Shown piece after piece: positions 27,289 through 36,048 of a DNA stretch of 64,000 nucleotides. Position 1 is the first letter of the stretch. Each line of letters opens with the position of its first letter. The notes under the pieces are model-generated. The model ran no database searches and was not told the DNA's origin. It was given only the letters and a program-made list of their open reading frames with translations. This DNA is from an uncultured Lachnospiraceae bacterium (GTDB lineage: Bacteria > Bacillota > Clostridia > Lachnospirales > Lachnospiraceae), in NCBI GenBank assembly GCA_900315735.1, contig ONAD01000001.1, forward strand, positions 1 to 64,000. The letters run 5' to 3'. A program made the translations under genes and the position numbers.

Positions 27289-28986
27289 ATGAGTGGATTA
27301 TTAAAATTTATTACATGCGGTAGTGTGGATGACGGAAAGTCCACTTTGATTGGACACATCCTTTATGATGCAAAGCTTTTGTATACAGACCAGGAAAAAG
27401 CACTGGAACTGGATTCCAAAGTAGGAAGCCGCGGCGGAGCAATTGACTATTCTCTTCTGTTAGACGGACTGATGGCAGAACGTGAGCAGGGTATTACCAT
27501 TGACGTTGCATACCGTTATTTTACAACAGACAACAGAAGCTTTATCGTAGCAGATACACCGGGGCATGAAGAGTACACCAGAAACATGGCAGTTGGTGCA
27601 TCCTTTGCAGACCTTGCAGTTATCTTAATTGATGCAAAACAGGGTGTACTGGTGCAGACCAGAAGACATGCCAGAATCTGTGCATTAATGGGAATCAAAT
27701 TCTTTGTATTCGCAGTAAACAAAATGGATCTGGTAGACTACAGCGAAGAGCGTTTCAAAGAAATCGAAGCGCAGATTAAAGAATTAGCAGACGAACTGAA
27801 GTTAGAGAGCATTTACATTATTCCGGTTTCTGCAACAGAAGGTGATAATGTAACAACCAAGTCTGATAAGATTGGCTGGTATAAGGGAGAGGCACTGCTT
27901 CCATACCTTGAAAAAGTAGATGTAACAGAGAAGAAGCAGGAAGAGGGCTTCTATATGCCGGTACAGAGAGTGTGCCGTCCGGACCATACTTTCCGTGGAT
28001 TCCAGGGACAGATTGAATCCGGTGAAGTAAAGGTCGGAGACGAAATCGTTACCTTGCCAAGCAATGAGCGTGCACATATCAAGAGTATTTTAGTAGGAGA
28101 TAAAGACAGCCAGAGTGCATTCATGGGACATCCGGTTACCCTGCAGCTTGATAAAGAAGTAGACGTATCCAGAGGTTGTGTCATTGCATCCGGCAATAAC
28201 CTGCCAATCAGCAAATCCTTTACTGCAACCATTCTCTGGATGGATGATGAGGAGCTGACACCGGGAACCGATTATCTGGTAAAACTTGGAACCAAGCAGA
28301 TTCCTGGTATCTTAAAGAACATTCAGTATAAGATTGATGTAAATACCGGTGAATTTATTCCGGCAGGACAGCTTAAGAAAAATGAGATTGCAGTCTGCGA
28401 CCTTGATTTGCAGGAGCCGATTGTCATCGATGAATTCAAAAAGCATAAGACTTTAGGAGAGCTGATTCTGATTGACCGTATTTCCAATATGACTTCTGCC
28501 TGTGGTGTAGTAGAAGATGCAACCGTAGATGAGAGCAAGGATTTAAAAGCAGCTTTCGTATATGGAAGCCTTAAGGGAAATGGGGACATTTTCGAAGAGT
28601 TCTATTATAACCTTGAGAGCATGACTATTGCCAAGGTACGTCCGGTTCAGAAGACCTATACCATTGGAGATGAGATTCCGGTAAGCGGAGAAAGCTATCA
28701 GTATCCGGATGACTTCGATATTGTAATCTTAAGAGAGAGAATCTTTGTACAGGTTCGTGGCCGTAAGGTAGAAAAGATTGCACCTCTGGCAGAATACCAG
28801 TACAGCAATGTTCCGGTCATCAACGGAAGAGGATTTGCCGTTGCCATTACATCTGCACAGGATGCACAGGCATTCTTGGACGATTTGGCTGCAGCAGGTG
28901 AAAAGCCATCCAGCGACTTCTTCAATAAGTGGTTACACTTTGAGACCTATCGTAAGATTATTTTCAAGGATGAAATCTGGTTATAA
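27289..28986 (+). CDS. cysN: Sulfate adenylyltransferase GTPase subunit CysN with a C-terminal extension
   Basis: A GTPase that drives APS formation by CysD. GTP motifs are GSVDDGKSTL (11-20), DTPGHEEYTRNM (89-100) and NKMDLVDYS (144-152). The two beta-barrel domains end near residue 410. About 150 more residues follow (SMTIAKVRPVQKTY, then LRERIFVQVRGRKVEK and EKPSSDFFNKWLHFETY); they lack an APS-kinase P-loop, so this is not the CysN-CysC fusion. ATG 27289 with GAGAGGGG is the correct start; an upstream in-frame start would lie within cysD. 565 residues versus about 475 for the E. coli protein. Confidence 0.93.
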   Translation: MSGLLKFITCGSVDDGKSTLIGHILYDAKLLYTDQEKALELDSKVGSRGGAIDYSLLLDGLMAEREQGITIDVAYRYFTTDNRSFIVADTPGHEEYTRNMAVGASFADLAVILIDAKQGVLVQTRRHARICALMGIKFFVFAVNKMDLVDYSEERFKEIEAQIKELADELKLESIYIIPVSATEGDNVTTKSDKIGWYKGEALLPYLEKVDVTEKKQEEGFYMPVQRVCRPDHTFRGFQGQIESGEVKVGDEIVTLPSNERAHIKSILVGDKDSQSAFMGHPVTLQLDKEVDVSRGCVIASGNNLPISKSFTATILWMDDEELTPGTDYLVKLGTKQIPGILKNIQYKIDVNTGEFIPAGQLKKNEIAVCDLDLQEPIVIDEFKKHKTLGELILIDRISNMTSACGVVEDATVDESKDLKAAFVYGSLKGNGDIFEEFYYNLESMTIAKVRPVQKTYTIGDEIPVSGESYQYPDDFDIVILRERIFVQVRGRKVEKIAPLAEYQYSNVPVINGRGFAVAITSAQDAQAFLDDLAAAGEKPSSDFFNKWLHFETYRKIIFKDEIWL

Positions 28987-29034
28987 AAGAAATCTGGTTA
29001 TAGGAAATCAGTTGTAAAAAAATTAGTTATAAAA
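28972..29034 (+). repeat. Decayed tandem repeat of the cysN 3' end
   Basis: GAAATCTGGTTATA occurs at 28972-28985 (including the cysN stop) and again exactly at 28989-29002. It is followed by the degenerate copies GAAATCAGTTGTA (29004) and AAATTAGTTATA (about 29020). The unit is 15-17 bp. It looks like slipped-strand duplication of the gene end. Confidence 0.7.
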
Positions 29035-29102
29035 ATAAAAAAATAGCGGGAAATACGCTTTTGCGGTTCCCCGTAAAAATGCGGGATACAGGAGGGATTG
29101 AT

Positions 29103-30179
29103 ATGTCGATTAAGAAAATTGCGGCGATAGCAGGCGTTTCGACAGCCACGGTATCCCGCGTTTTAAATAATCCGGATTATAAATGTTCTTCCGAAGAATT
29201 GCGGGAGAAAATCTGGCAGATTGCAAGAGAGATGAACTATATGCCCAATGAGGCAGCCAGAAATCTGAAAATGGGTAAGAGTACTACAAAAGATACGATG
29301 TATTACCTTGATATTTTAATGACCCGGACGGGAAATAATCAGGAAGACCCGTTTTTCAGTGAACTGCTGCGGATTATTGAAAGCCAGATACATAAAAGAA
29401 GCTGCATTCTGGTAAGTCTCTGGCATCAGCCCATTTTTTCCAATGAGAGAAAGTGCCGGCTGGAGAATACAGACCGTATCATAGCAGATATGATGGCGGA
29501 GAAGCAGCAAAACAGCGACGGTTTAATCATACTTGGAAAGTGTGAGCCCCAGGTACTAAAGAAGCTGTCTTCCTACTATAAAGGAATTGTTTCAGTAAAT
29601 CGTAATTCTACCAATTATCAGGTAGATGAGGTCATCTGTGATGGAAGAAGAATTGCGGCAAAGGCATTGGAGTATCTGATTTCTCTGGGACATCGTAAGA
29701 TTGGATATGTGGGAGACTGCCACAATGAGTCCCGCTATAAGGGATATCAGGAAACACTTTTTCATCACAATATCGAGATGGACATTCAATATGTCATTGA
29801 AACGGAGCATACGGAGGCTAATGGATATGCTGTCATGGAGAAGCTGATTCAGAGTGAGAATCCGCCTACTGCCATATACTGTGCCAATGATTTGATTGCC
29901 ATTGGAATGTTAAAGTGCCTGAACAAGTACCGCAACCGCTATTATGTGCCATCCATTATTGCCAGTGATGATATTGAGGAAGCACAGTATACCCAGCCGA
30001 TGCTTACCACCGTAAGGCTGCCAAGAGAAGAAATGGGAAAGTTTACCATTGACCTTTTACTAGACCGGCTGAGTGGCGGACACAAGGCAATTGTAAGAAC
30101 AGAGTTAGAAGGGAATCTTATGATAAGGGAAAGCTGTACTTCCGTGGAAAATACCAACCGGCTGGAGTATTATATCTAA
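29103..30179 (+). CDS. LacI-family transcriptional regulator
   Basis: A 358-residue repressor with the N-terminal helix-turn-helix and hinge IAAIAGVSTATVSRVLNNPD (about residues 5-24), and a periplasmic-binding-type effector domain that ends at the C-terminus. ATG 29103 with GGAGGG is chosen over an in-frame ATG at 29061, which would put 14 residues before the helix. Three LacI-type palindromes follow the gene (30204-30408), right before the organosulfur operon. It probably controls that operon. The effector is not predictable from sequence; a sulfonate or sulfate ester, or a sugar, is possible. Confidence 0.88.
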   Translation: MSIKKIAAIAGVSTATVSRVLNNPDYKCSSEELREKIWQIAREMNYMPNEAARNLKMGKSTTKDTMYYLDILMTRTGNNQEDPFFSELLRIIESQIHKRSCILVSLWHQPIFSNERKCRLENTDRIIADMMAEKQQNSDGLIILGKCEPQVLKKLSSYYKGIVSVNRNSTNYQVDEVICDGRRIAAKALEYLISLGHRKIGYVGDCHNESRYKGYQETLFHHNIEMDIQYVIETEHTEANGYAVMEKLIQSENPPTAIYCANDLIAIGMLKCLNKYRNRYYVPSIIASDDIEEAQYTQPMLTTVRLPREEMGKFTIDLLLDRLSGGHKAIVRTELEGNLMIRESCTSVENTNRLEYYI

Positions 30180-30203
30180 GAAGATACCGTAAAAGCACAT
30201 ATA

Positions 30204-30217
30204 TGCAAACGTTTACA
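30204..30217. promoter_or_regulatory. LacI-type operator 1
   Basis: TGCAAACGTTTACA, with a perfect central palindrome AAACGTTT. It lies 25 bp after the LacI-type gene, before its terminator. Confidence 0.6.
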
Positions 30218-30292
30218 TAAAATTCTACAGAAATATGAAAAAGACAGCCATGAATCAGAACAAAAAGTGCTGAATTTACTTTAAAATAAGGA

Positions 30293-30308
30293 TGTATACG
30301 TTTACACA
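30293..30308. promoter_or_regulatory. LacI-type operator 2
   Basis: TGTATACGTTTACACA, a near-palindrome sharing CGTTTACA with operator 1 and lying 89 bp from it, close to eight helical turns. Confidence 0.6.
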
Positions 30309-30337
30309 TAAAACAGAAAACAGGAAATAATAATCAC

Positions 30338-30386
30338 AAAAAAGCATGAAATGAAGCAAAAAAAAGCTTGATTTCATGCTTTTTTT
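30338..30386. terminator. Bidirectional terminator after the LacI-type gene
   Basis: AAAAAAGCATGAAAT (30338-30352) pairs perfectly with the segment at 30371-30385, followed by T residues. The symmetric A and T tracts let it stop transcription from either side, insulating the regulator from the operon that follows. Confidence 0.85.
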
Positions 30387-30392
30387 ATTCCC

Positions 30393-30408
30393 TGTGTAAA
30401 CGGTTACA
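30393..30408. promoter_or_regulatory. LacI-type operator 3
   Basis: TGTGTAAACGGTTACA contains a 14-bp near-palindrome TGTAAACGGTTACA. It lies between the terminator and the first organosulfur gene, so it is best placed to control the operon. A TATAAA at 30442-30447 could be the -10 box, but I see no good -35. Confidence 0.65.
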
Positions 30409-30512
30409 GTAAATAGCCTAGAAAAGTTGTAGGAATAGCGGTATAAATACATCAAGCAAGACGTCAAAGCGAATTACAACAGGAAACAATCATGAAACAG
30501 GAGGAACTTATT

Positions 30513-31550
30513 ATGAAAAAAAGAATGTTAGGATTATTATTAACCGCAGCACTGGTACTTGGAGTTACCGGATGCGGAAATACAACCGAAAAGAAAACTA
30601 CTGAGCAGGCGAAAGGAAGCAGTGAAGAGCTGACAACGGAAGCCGGAGAAACACAGACCGTACGCTTGGGTGTCTGGACAGGAGGCATTGACCATTACCT
30701 GGCAGTGGTTGGAACGGAGCAGGGAATCTTTCAAAAGCATGGCATTGATTTAGAGACCACGGAATTTGCTTCCGGCATTAATACGATAGATGCCATTGTA
30801 ACCGGACAGCTTGATATCGGAATGATTGCAGATTTTGCGGGAGTCAACCGAATCGGCAATACGCAGGATAACTTTGATTCGAAAATTATTGGAAGATATG
30901 TAACTGCAACAAGCTGGGGCTTATATGTCAATGAAGATGAGGTAAAAGATTTATCTGACCTGGCAGGAAAAGGATTTGGAACAATACCGGGAACAATCAC
31001 AGACTATTATGCAGCATTAACTTATGAGAAAGCAGGAATTGCTGCAGATGAGCAGAAGCTTGTAAATATCGACAGTACGCAGGCAATGCTTGGAGTGGTA
31101 GACAGCGGAGAAGTGGTTGCCGGATGGAGCAGCGGAGCATCTGCCAAGAAATTAGAAGAGCATGGCATGAAGAAATTTTTAACCATGGATGATTTGGGAA
31201 TTTCCGTAGACGCTTATTATGTTGCTTCCAAAGACATTTTGACAGAGCATGAAGATCTGGTAGAAGATTTCCTGGCGGCAATCAAAGAAACGGAAGAATG
31301 GATTACTGCAAATCCGGAGGAAGCAGCGGGAATCGTAGAAAATAAAATCGGAATTCCAAAAGACCAGGCAGCCGCCAATATCGAGGCCTCTACATTATTA
31401 CTTGATTTTAAACAGGATTCCGTTGACCATCTGGATGGAATCAAGGAATGGGCAGTGGGAGCCGGAATGTTTGAAAAAGACTATGATATAAAAGATTTTG
31501 TGGATACAACAGCATTAGGGAAGCTGTTCCCGGATGCAGTCGAGAATTAA
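30513..31550 (+). CDS. Taurine/sulfonate-type ABC substrate-binding lipoprotein 1
   Basis: A 345-residue SsuA/TauA-like (NMT1 family) binding protein. It has a signal with lipobox VTGC (about residue 20), an acidic Thr-rich linker, then RLGVWTGGIDHYLAVVGTE, EFASGINTIDAIVTGQLDIG and ADFAGVNRIGN. ATG 30513 follows CAGGAGGA and is preferred to ATG 30492. The two other binding proteins in this cluster (35051, 38672) share the same motifs, so they are paralogues. The exact ligand is unknown. Confidence 0.88.
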   Translation: MKKRMLGLLLTAALVLGVTGCGNTTEKKTTEQAKGSSEELTTEAGETQTVRLGVWTGGIDHYLAVVGTEQGIFQKHGIDLETTEFASGINTIDAIVTGQLDIGMIADFAGVNRIGNTQDNFDSKIIGRYVTATSWGLYVNEDEVKDLSDLAGKGFGTIPGTITDYYAALTYEKAGIAADEQKLVNIDSTQAMLGVVDSGEVVAGWSSGASAKKLEEHGMKKFLTMDDLGISVDAYYVASKDILTEHEDLVEDFLAAIKETEEWITANPEEAAGIVENKIGIPKDQAAANIEASTLLLDFKQDSVDHLDGIKEWAVGAGMFEKDYDIKDFVDTTALGKLFPDAVEN

Positions 31551-31644
31551 AAGCATAATGAAATAAAAAAGAGAAATAAAAAAGAAAAATGGAAATGAGA
31601 TAAAAAATGAAAACGAAAAAAGAAAAATGAAAAGGAGAACAGAC
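31551..31644 (+). other. A-rich spacer before the DUF1254 gene
   Basis: A stretch of repeated AAATAAAAAAGA/GAAAAATGA-like units with very low complexity. It resembles the decayed tandem spacers at 14915 and 28972. No promoter or terminator was recognised. Confidence 0.4.
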
Positions 31645-32949
31645 ATGGGAAAGAAAGAATTTTTGGAAGATATTTATGAAGCGTATGTATATGCATATCC
31701 GGCAGTGATAGAAGAATTGACCAGACGGTCCTATCTCAATTCGAAAAGAGGAGGAGAAGAGCGGTTAAAAACCAATACTTTATATCACACCGCCGCTTTA
31801 GCAGATGCGACTTTTAAAAATGTAGTAGCACCAAATATTGATACGGTTTATTCACAGGCATGGCTTGACTTAAAGGATGGCGCACTGGTTTTTCATAAGC
31901 CGCAGCTTGACCGCTATGTGTCCATTGCAATTTTAGACGCTTATACCAATTGCGAACATATTGTAGGAACCGGCGGAGACGGAGCAGAAGAAACAGATTA
32001 TCTGATTATCGGACCGGATTATAAAGGTGAAATACCGGCGCAGTACAAAGCAATTTCACTTCCAACGAACCGGAACTGGTTAATTATCCGAACCATTATC
32101 TATGGCAGAGAGGATATCGAAGAAGTAAAGCGGATTCAAAGGGAAATCACATTAAGCCCGTTTCAGAATACCATTCAGGAAGTACTCTATCCGCAGTATC
32201 AGGAAGATTTGGAATATAAGCCGATTGAGAAAATCAGCAGCCTTTCCTTAAAGGAATTCTTTGGAATTTTCAATGAACTGTTGAAAGAAAATGTGGATGC
32301 TTATGCACCGGAAAACTTAAAAACATGGGAAAAATATGGCATCAAAGCAGGCGGTGTCTATGAAGAAAAAGAAGAAACAGCGGAAAAAGAACTGGAAGAA
32401 GAAATCAAGAAGCGTTTTGCCCATGAAACAGCAGGCGGCTTAAAGGGAGATGAAAAATTCCCGGGCTGGATTTATCCGGATGAAGCAATTGGAGTCTATA
32501 AAGATAATTATTTCCTGCGGGCAAATGTAGCAAGAAATGGCTTAGGAGCCAACCCGGTAACCATGTGCGTATATCCATCTGCTTATACCGATTCCAACGG
32601 AAATGAATTAGATGGTAAGAAAAAGTATAAGATTCATTTTGAAAAGGGCCAGCTGCCACCGGTAGAGAAAGATGGATTCTGGTCTATCACATTATATGAC
32701 AGCAAAGAGCGTTATCTTGTGGAAAACGAAATCGGCCGTTATGGAATCAATGACCGTGATGCCTTAAAAGCAAATGAGGATGGCAGTATTGATATTCTGG
32801 TGCAGAAAGAAAAACCAAAGGCAGAATGGATTCCAAACTGGCTGCCGTCAGGAGAAGAAGCCTTTAATCTTATTTTACGAATTTATCTTACCAAAGATGA
32901 AGTGATTACAGGCGAGTGGAAACCACCGATAATTCAGGAGATTTTATAA
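31645..32949 (+). CDS. DUF1254/DUF1214 domain protein, role unknown
   Basis: A 434-residue protein with no signal peptide. The N-terminal half matches DUF1254 ([40 protein letters not shown]). The C-terminal part matches DUF1214 ([44 protein letters not shown] near the end). AAGGAG precedes ATG 31645. It is placed between a sulfonate-type binding protein and its ATPase, so a part in organosulfur breakdown is an inference from context only; no reaction is established for the family that I can rely on. Confidence 0.82.
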   Translation: MGKKEFLEDIYEAYVYAYPAVIEELTRRSYLNSKRGGEERLKTNTLYHTAALADATFKNVVAPNIDTVYSQAWLDLKDGALVFHKPQLDRYVSIAILDAYTNCEHIVGTGGDGAEETDYLIIGPDYKGEIPAQYKAISLPTNRNWLIIRTIIYGREDIEEVKRIQREITLSPFQNTIQEVLYPQYQEDLEYKPIEKISSLSLKEFFGIFNELLKENVDAYAPENLKTWEKYGIKAGGVYEEKEETAEKELEEEIKKRFAHETAGGLKGDEKFPGWIYPDEAIGVYKDNYFLRANVARNGLGANPVTMCVYPSAYTDSNGNELDGKKKYKIHFEKGQLPPVEKDGFWSITLYDSKERYLVENEIGRYGINDRDALKANEDGSIDILVQKEKPKAEWIPNWLPSGEEAFNLILRIYLTKDEVITGEWKPPIIQEIL

Positions 32950-32983
32950 ATTTCAGAGAAAAGAGCAGGAAAGGAAGACCGGC

Positions 32984-34045
32984 ATGTATATCGAGTTAAA
33001 AAATATAAATAAAACATTTGGTACATATCAGGCATCAAAGGATGTCAGCTTTGGAATAGAGAAAGGAAAACTGATTGCACTTTTAGGACCAAGCGGAAGT
33101 GGAAAAACAACAATTCTTCGGATGATAGCCGGTCTGGAGCATCAGGACAATGGAGATATTTTTATTGACGGAAAATGCGTCAATGAAGTATCCGTCCAGG
33201 AACGTGGAATAGGCTTTGTATTTCAGAACTATGCATTATTTCCATATCTTACGGTTTATGACAACATTGCTTATGGCTTAAAAATCCGGAAAGAAAAGAA
33301 GGAAACCATAGAAAAAAGAGTAAAAGAACTTTTAGAGTTAGTAGGATTACCGGGACTGGAAAAACGATATCCGGGGCAGTTATCCGGCGGGCAGAGACAG
33401 CGTGTTGCCTTTGCCCGGGCACTGGCTCCGAATCCACAGGTACTTCTTCTGGATGAACCGTTTGCAGCCATTGATGCAAAGGTCAGAAAGGAGCTTCGAA
33501 GCTGGTTAAAAGAAATGATAGAAAAGATTGGCATTACCAGCATTTTCGTAACTCATGACCAGGATGAGGCAGTGGAAGTGGCAGATGAGATTATCGTAAC
33601 GAATCTTGGACGGGTAGAACAGATGGGAGAACCGGCGGAGATATATAAGAATCCAAAGACTCCATTTGTAGCGCAGTTTATTGGAGAGTCCACGCTGATT
33701 TATGGCTATGATAAATTAAATGGTTTTGAAAACAAAGGTGGAGATGATGCGGCAATTATCCGACCGGAATTCGTCAAAGTGGTAAAGCATGGAAGCACCA
33801 AGCAGTATCCGAGCCTGTTTTCGGATGGAGTGATTGAAAAGACGGCTTTCCGTGGAAATTATATCGAACTTACCGTAAATGTAGCTGGCATGCTCTTAAA
33901 AGCAACTCAGTCCTTTGAGGAAGAGCCATTTCAAAAGGGCGAGAAAGTGGAAGTGATGGTATACCGGCTTTTTGCAATAAAAGACGAGGAAGCACATCTA
34001 ATCCAAAACGAAGGATTGCAGGAGCAGGATATTTTCTATATTTAA
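32984..34045 (+). CDS. ABC transporter ATPase, CysA-like, of the organosulfur importer
   Basis: A 353-residue ATPase with [39 protein letters not shown] and a C-terminal regulatory domain ([30 protein letters not shown] end). It aligns along its whole length with the sulfate CysA at 23276, including the last residues. Most SsuB/TauB ATPases are shorter and lack the regulatory domain, so this one appears to be a duplicated cysA that now serves the SsuC-type permease next to it. Confidence 0.88.
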   Translation: MYIELKNINKTFGTYQASKDVSFGIEKGKLIALLGPSGSGKTTILRMIAGLEHQDNGDIFIDGKCVNEVSVQERGIGFVFQNYALFPYLTVYDNIAYGLKIRKEKKETIEKRVKELLELVGLPGLEKRYPGQLSGGQRQRVAFARALAPNPQVLLLDEPFAAIDAKVRKELRSWLKEMIEKIGITSIFVTHDQDEAVEVADEIIVTNLGRVEQMGEPAEIYKNPKTPFVAQFIGESTLIYGYDKLNGFENKGGDDAAIIRPEFVKVVKHGSTKQYPSLFSDGVIEKTAFRGNYIELTVNVAGMLLKATQSFEEEPFQKGEKVEVMVYRLFAIKDEEAHLIQNEGLQEQDIFYI

Positions 34046-34155
34046 TGAAAAAGAAAGTGAGCCGGAAAGGTTTCGCTATGCGATTAGTAAGAAAAATTGG
34101 ATATAAAATGATATAACGTGTTTCTTAAGTTAATGTGAGGCTGGAGGAGGAAAGC

Positions 34156-35031
34156 ATGAAAGAGACAAATAAAATAGCACAAAAAACGAAAGAAAAAGGA
34201 ATGAAAGACAGCAGAATAAAGGACAGCAGAACAAATGAAAAAAATACAGAAGAAAATAAAAAGAAAAATAAATCCGCGACGATTCTTACATTTATATTAA
34301 AATGCGGGTTGATAAGCTGGATATTACTGCTTTTTATCTGGCAGTTTGGGTCTTATTTTTACAGTGATGATTTTTTGCCGGGACCTTTGACAACATTTGC
34401 AGGAGCAGGAAAGTTAATTACCAGTGGAGATTTGCAAAGAGATATTCTGATTAGTATGCAGCGAGTGTTAAAAGGATGGCTGCTTGGAATTGTATTTGCA
34501 GTTCCGGCAGGACTCTGCATCGGACACTTTAAGAAGGTGGGACTGGTATTTGAACCGTTTTTAAATTTCTTCCGGTTTGTACCTGCCATCGGATTTATTA
34601 CACTGTTTCTGATGTGGTTTGGTGTAGGGGAAAAATCCAAGGTCGCTTTGATTTTCTATGCGGTTATTTTCCCGGTTATGATTAATACCATTGCAGGTGT
34701 GAGGGGCGTAGACGGAGCGTTGGTGGAGGCTTCCAAGTCCTTAGGAGCCAGCGGCGTCAAGACCTTTTTTACCGTCATTATACCATCAGCGGTGCCAAAT
34801 ATTTTTACCGGAATCCGGTTAGGACTCAGCGGAGCAATCATTTGTATCGTAGCAGCAGAGATGCTGGCAGCATCCGAGGGAATCGGATATCTCATTTATA
34901 CGTCAAGACTTTATTATAAGACTGACTGGATATTTACCGGAATTCTGACCCTTGGAATTATCGGTTTTTTAGCAGACCGACTGTTGCAGTTTGCCGGTAA
35001 AAAGTTTTTATACCGGTTTGGCGTGCGGTAG
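34156..35031 (+). CDS. Sulfonate/taurine-type ABC permease (SsuC-like)
   Basis: A 291-residue permease. After an unusual hydrophilic, Lys/Asn-rich N-terminus of about 35 residues come five to six spans with the coupling-loop pattern EASKSLGASGVKTFFTVIIP and the preceding FFRFVPAIGFITLFLMWFG. ATG 34156 follows GGAGGAGG. An in-frame GTG at 34135 would add seven residues. It is the only permease for three binding proteins in this cluster. Confidence 0.9.
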   Translation: MKETNKIAQKTKEKGMKDSRIKDSRTNEKNTEENKKKNKSATILTFILKCGLISWILLLFIWQFGSYFYSDDFLPGPLTTFAGAGKLITSGDLQRDILISMQRVLKGWLLGIVFAVPAGLCIGHFKKVGLVFEPFLNFFRFVPAIGFITLFLMWFGVGEKSKVALIFYAVIFPVMINTIAGVRGVDGALVEASKSLGASGVKTFFTVIIPSAVPNIFTGIRLGLSGAIICIVAAEMLAASEGIGYLIYTSRLYYKTDWIFTGILTLGIIGFLADRLLQFAGKKFLYRFGVR

Positions 35032-35050
35032 GAGAGAGGAGAAATTTATC

Positions 35051-36037
35051 ATGAAGAAAAGAGTAATAGGATTATCACTTGTGTTGGTATTAGTTCTTGG
35101 AATGACAGGATGCGGAAGCAAAAGTGAAAATAAAGAAAAAGAGACACTTCGTTTGGGAGTTACCACAGGACTAAACGATCATTATATTGCATTGATTGGA
35201 GAGAAAGAGGGATTTTTTGAAGAGAATGGAATTGATATTGAATTGGTGGAATTTGCAACCGGAATAGAAACTATTGATGCAACAACCAGTGGACAGGTGG
35301 ATATTGGAAAGGCGGCAGATTTTGCAATTGTGAATAGAATTGGAAATACAGAAGAAAATTTCCAGGGAAAGCTGATTGGAAAATTTGAAAGTTCTCAAAA
35401 TTATGCATTATATGTAAATCCAAAACAGGTTTCTACACTGGAAGATTTGAAGGGAAAGGCAGTTGTTACAAATCCAGGTACAATATTGGATTATTTATAT
35501 GCATTAACATATCAGAAACTTGGTATTACAGAGAATGATGTAAATGTTTTGAATGTCAGTAGTGGACAGGAAGCAATTGGAGTTTTGTCACAGAACGAAG
35601 CTGTTGCATACTGGGCAAATGGAAATGCAGCACAAAAAATTCAGGAAATTGGTTTTGAAAAATTGATTGGAATGGAAGAATTGAATGCGTCAGTAGATGA
35701 TTATTATGTGGCATCTGATAATTACATTGCATCAAATAAAACCACAACAGAAAACTTTCTGAAAGCGGTAAAAGAAACAGAAGACTGGATTGAAGAAAAT
35801 CAGAGTGAAGCAGTGAAAATAATTGCAGATAAACTTGGGGTAGAAGAAACTCTGATTCAGGCAAATTTGTCTTCTGCAACACTGGGACTTGATTTTTCAA
35901 AAGATACAGAAAATCATTTGGAAGAAATACAGGAATTTAATGCTGAAAAAGGATTTTATGAAAAGTCTTATAATATACAAAAATTTATAAACACAGAACC
36001 GTTAAAAAATGCATTACCAGATGCAGAAATATTTTAA
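35051..36037 (+). CDS. Taurine/sulfonate-type ABC substrate-binding lipoprotein 2
   Basis: A 328-residue paralogue of the proteins at 30513 and 38672. Lipobox MTGC lies near residue 21 and the family motifs LRLGVTTGLNDHYIALIGE and ADFAIVNRIGNTEENF follow. ATG 35051 lies after AGGAGAGGAG; an in-frame start inside the permease gene is rejected. From here to 41.7 kb the DNA looks more AT-rich than the genes to the left, hinting that this half of the cluster was added separately. Confidence 0.87.
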   Translation: MKKRVIGLSLVLVLVLGMTGCGSKSENKEKETLRLGVTTGLNDHYIALIGEKEGFFEENGIDIELVEFATGIETIDATTSGQVDIGKAADFAIVNRIGNTEENFQGKLIGKFESSQNYALYVNPKQVSTLEDLKGKAVVTNPGTILDYLYALTYQKLGITENDVNVLNVSSGQEAIGVLSQNEAVAYWANGNAAQKIQEIGFEKLIGMEELNASVDDYYVASDNYIASNKTTTENFLKAVKETEDWIEENQSEAVKIIADKLGVEETLIQANLSSATLGLDFSKDTENHLEEIQEFNAEKGFYEKSYNIQKFINTEPLKNALPDAEIF

Positions 36038-36048
36038 AGGAGATTACA

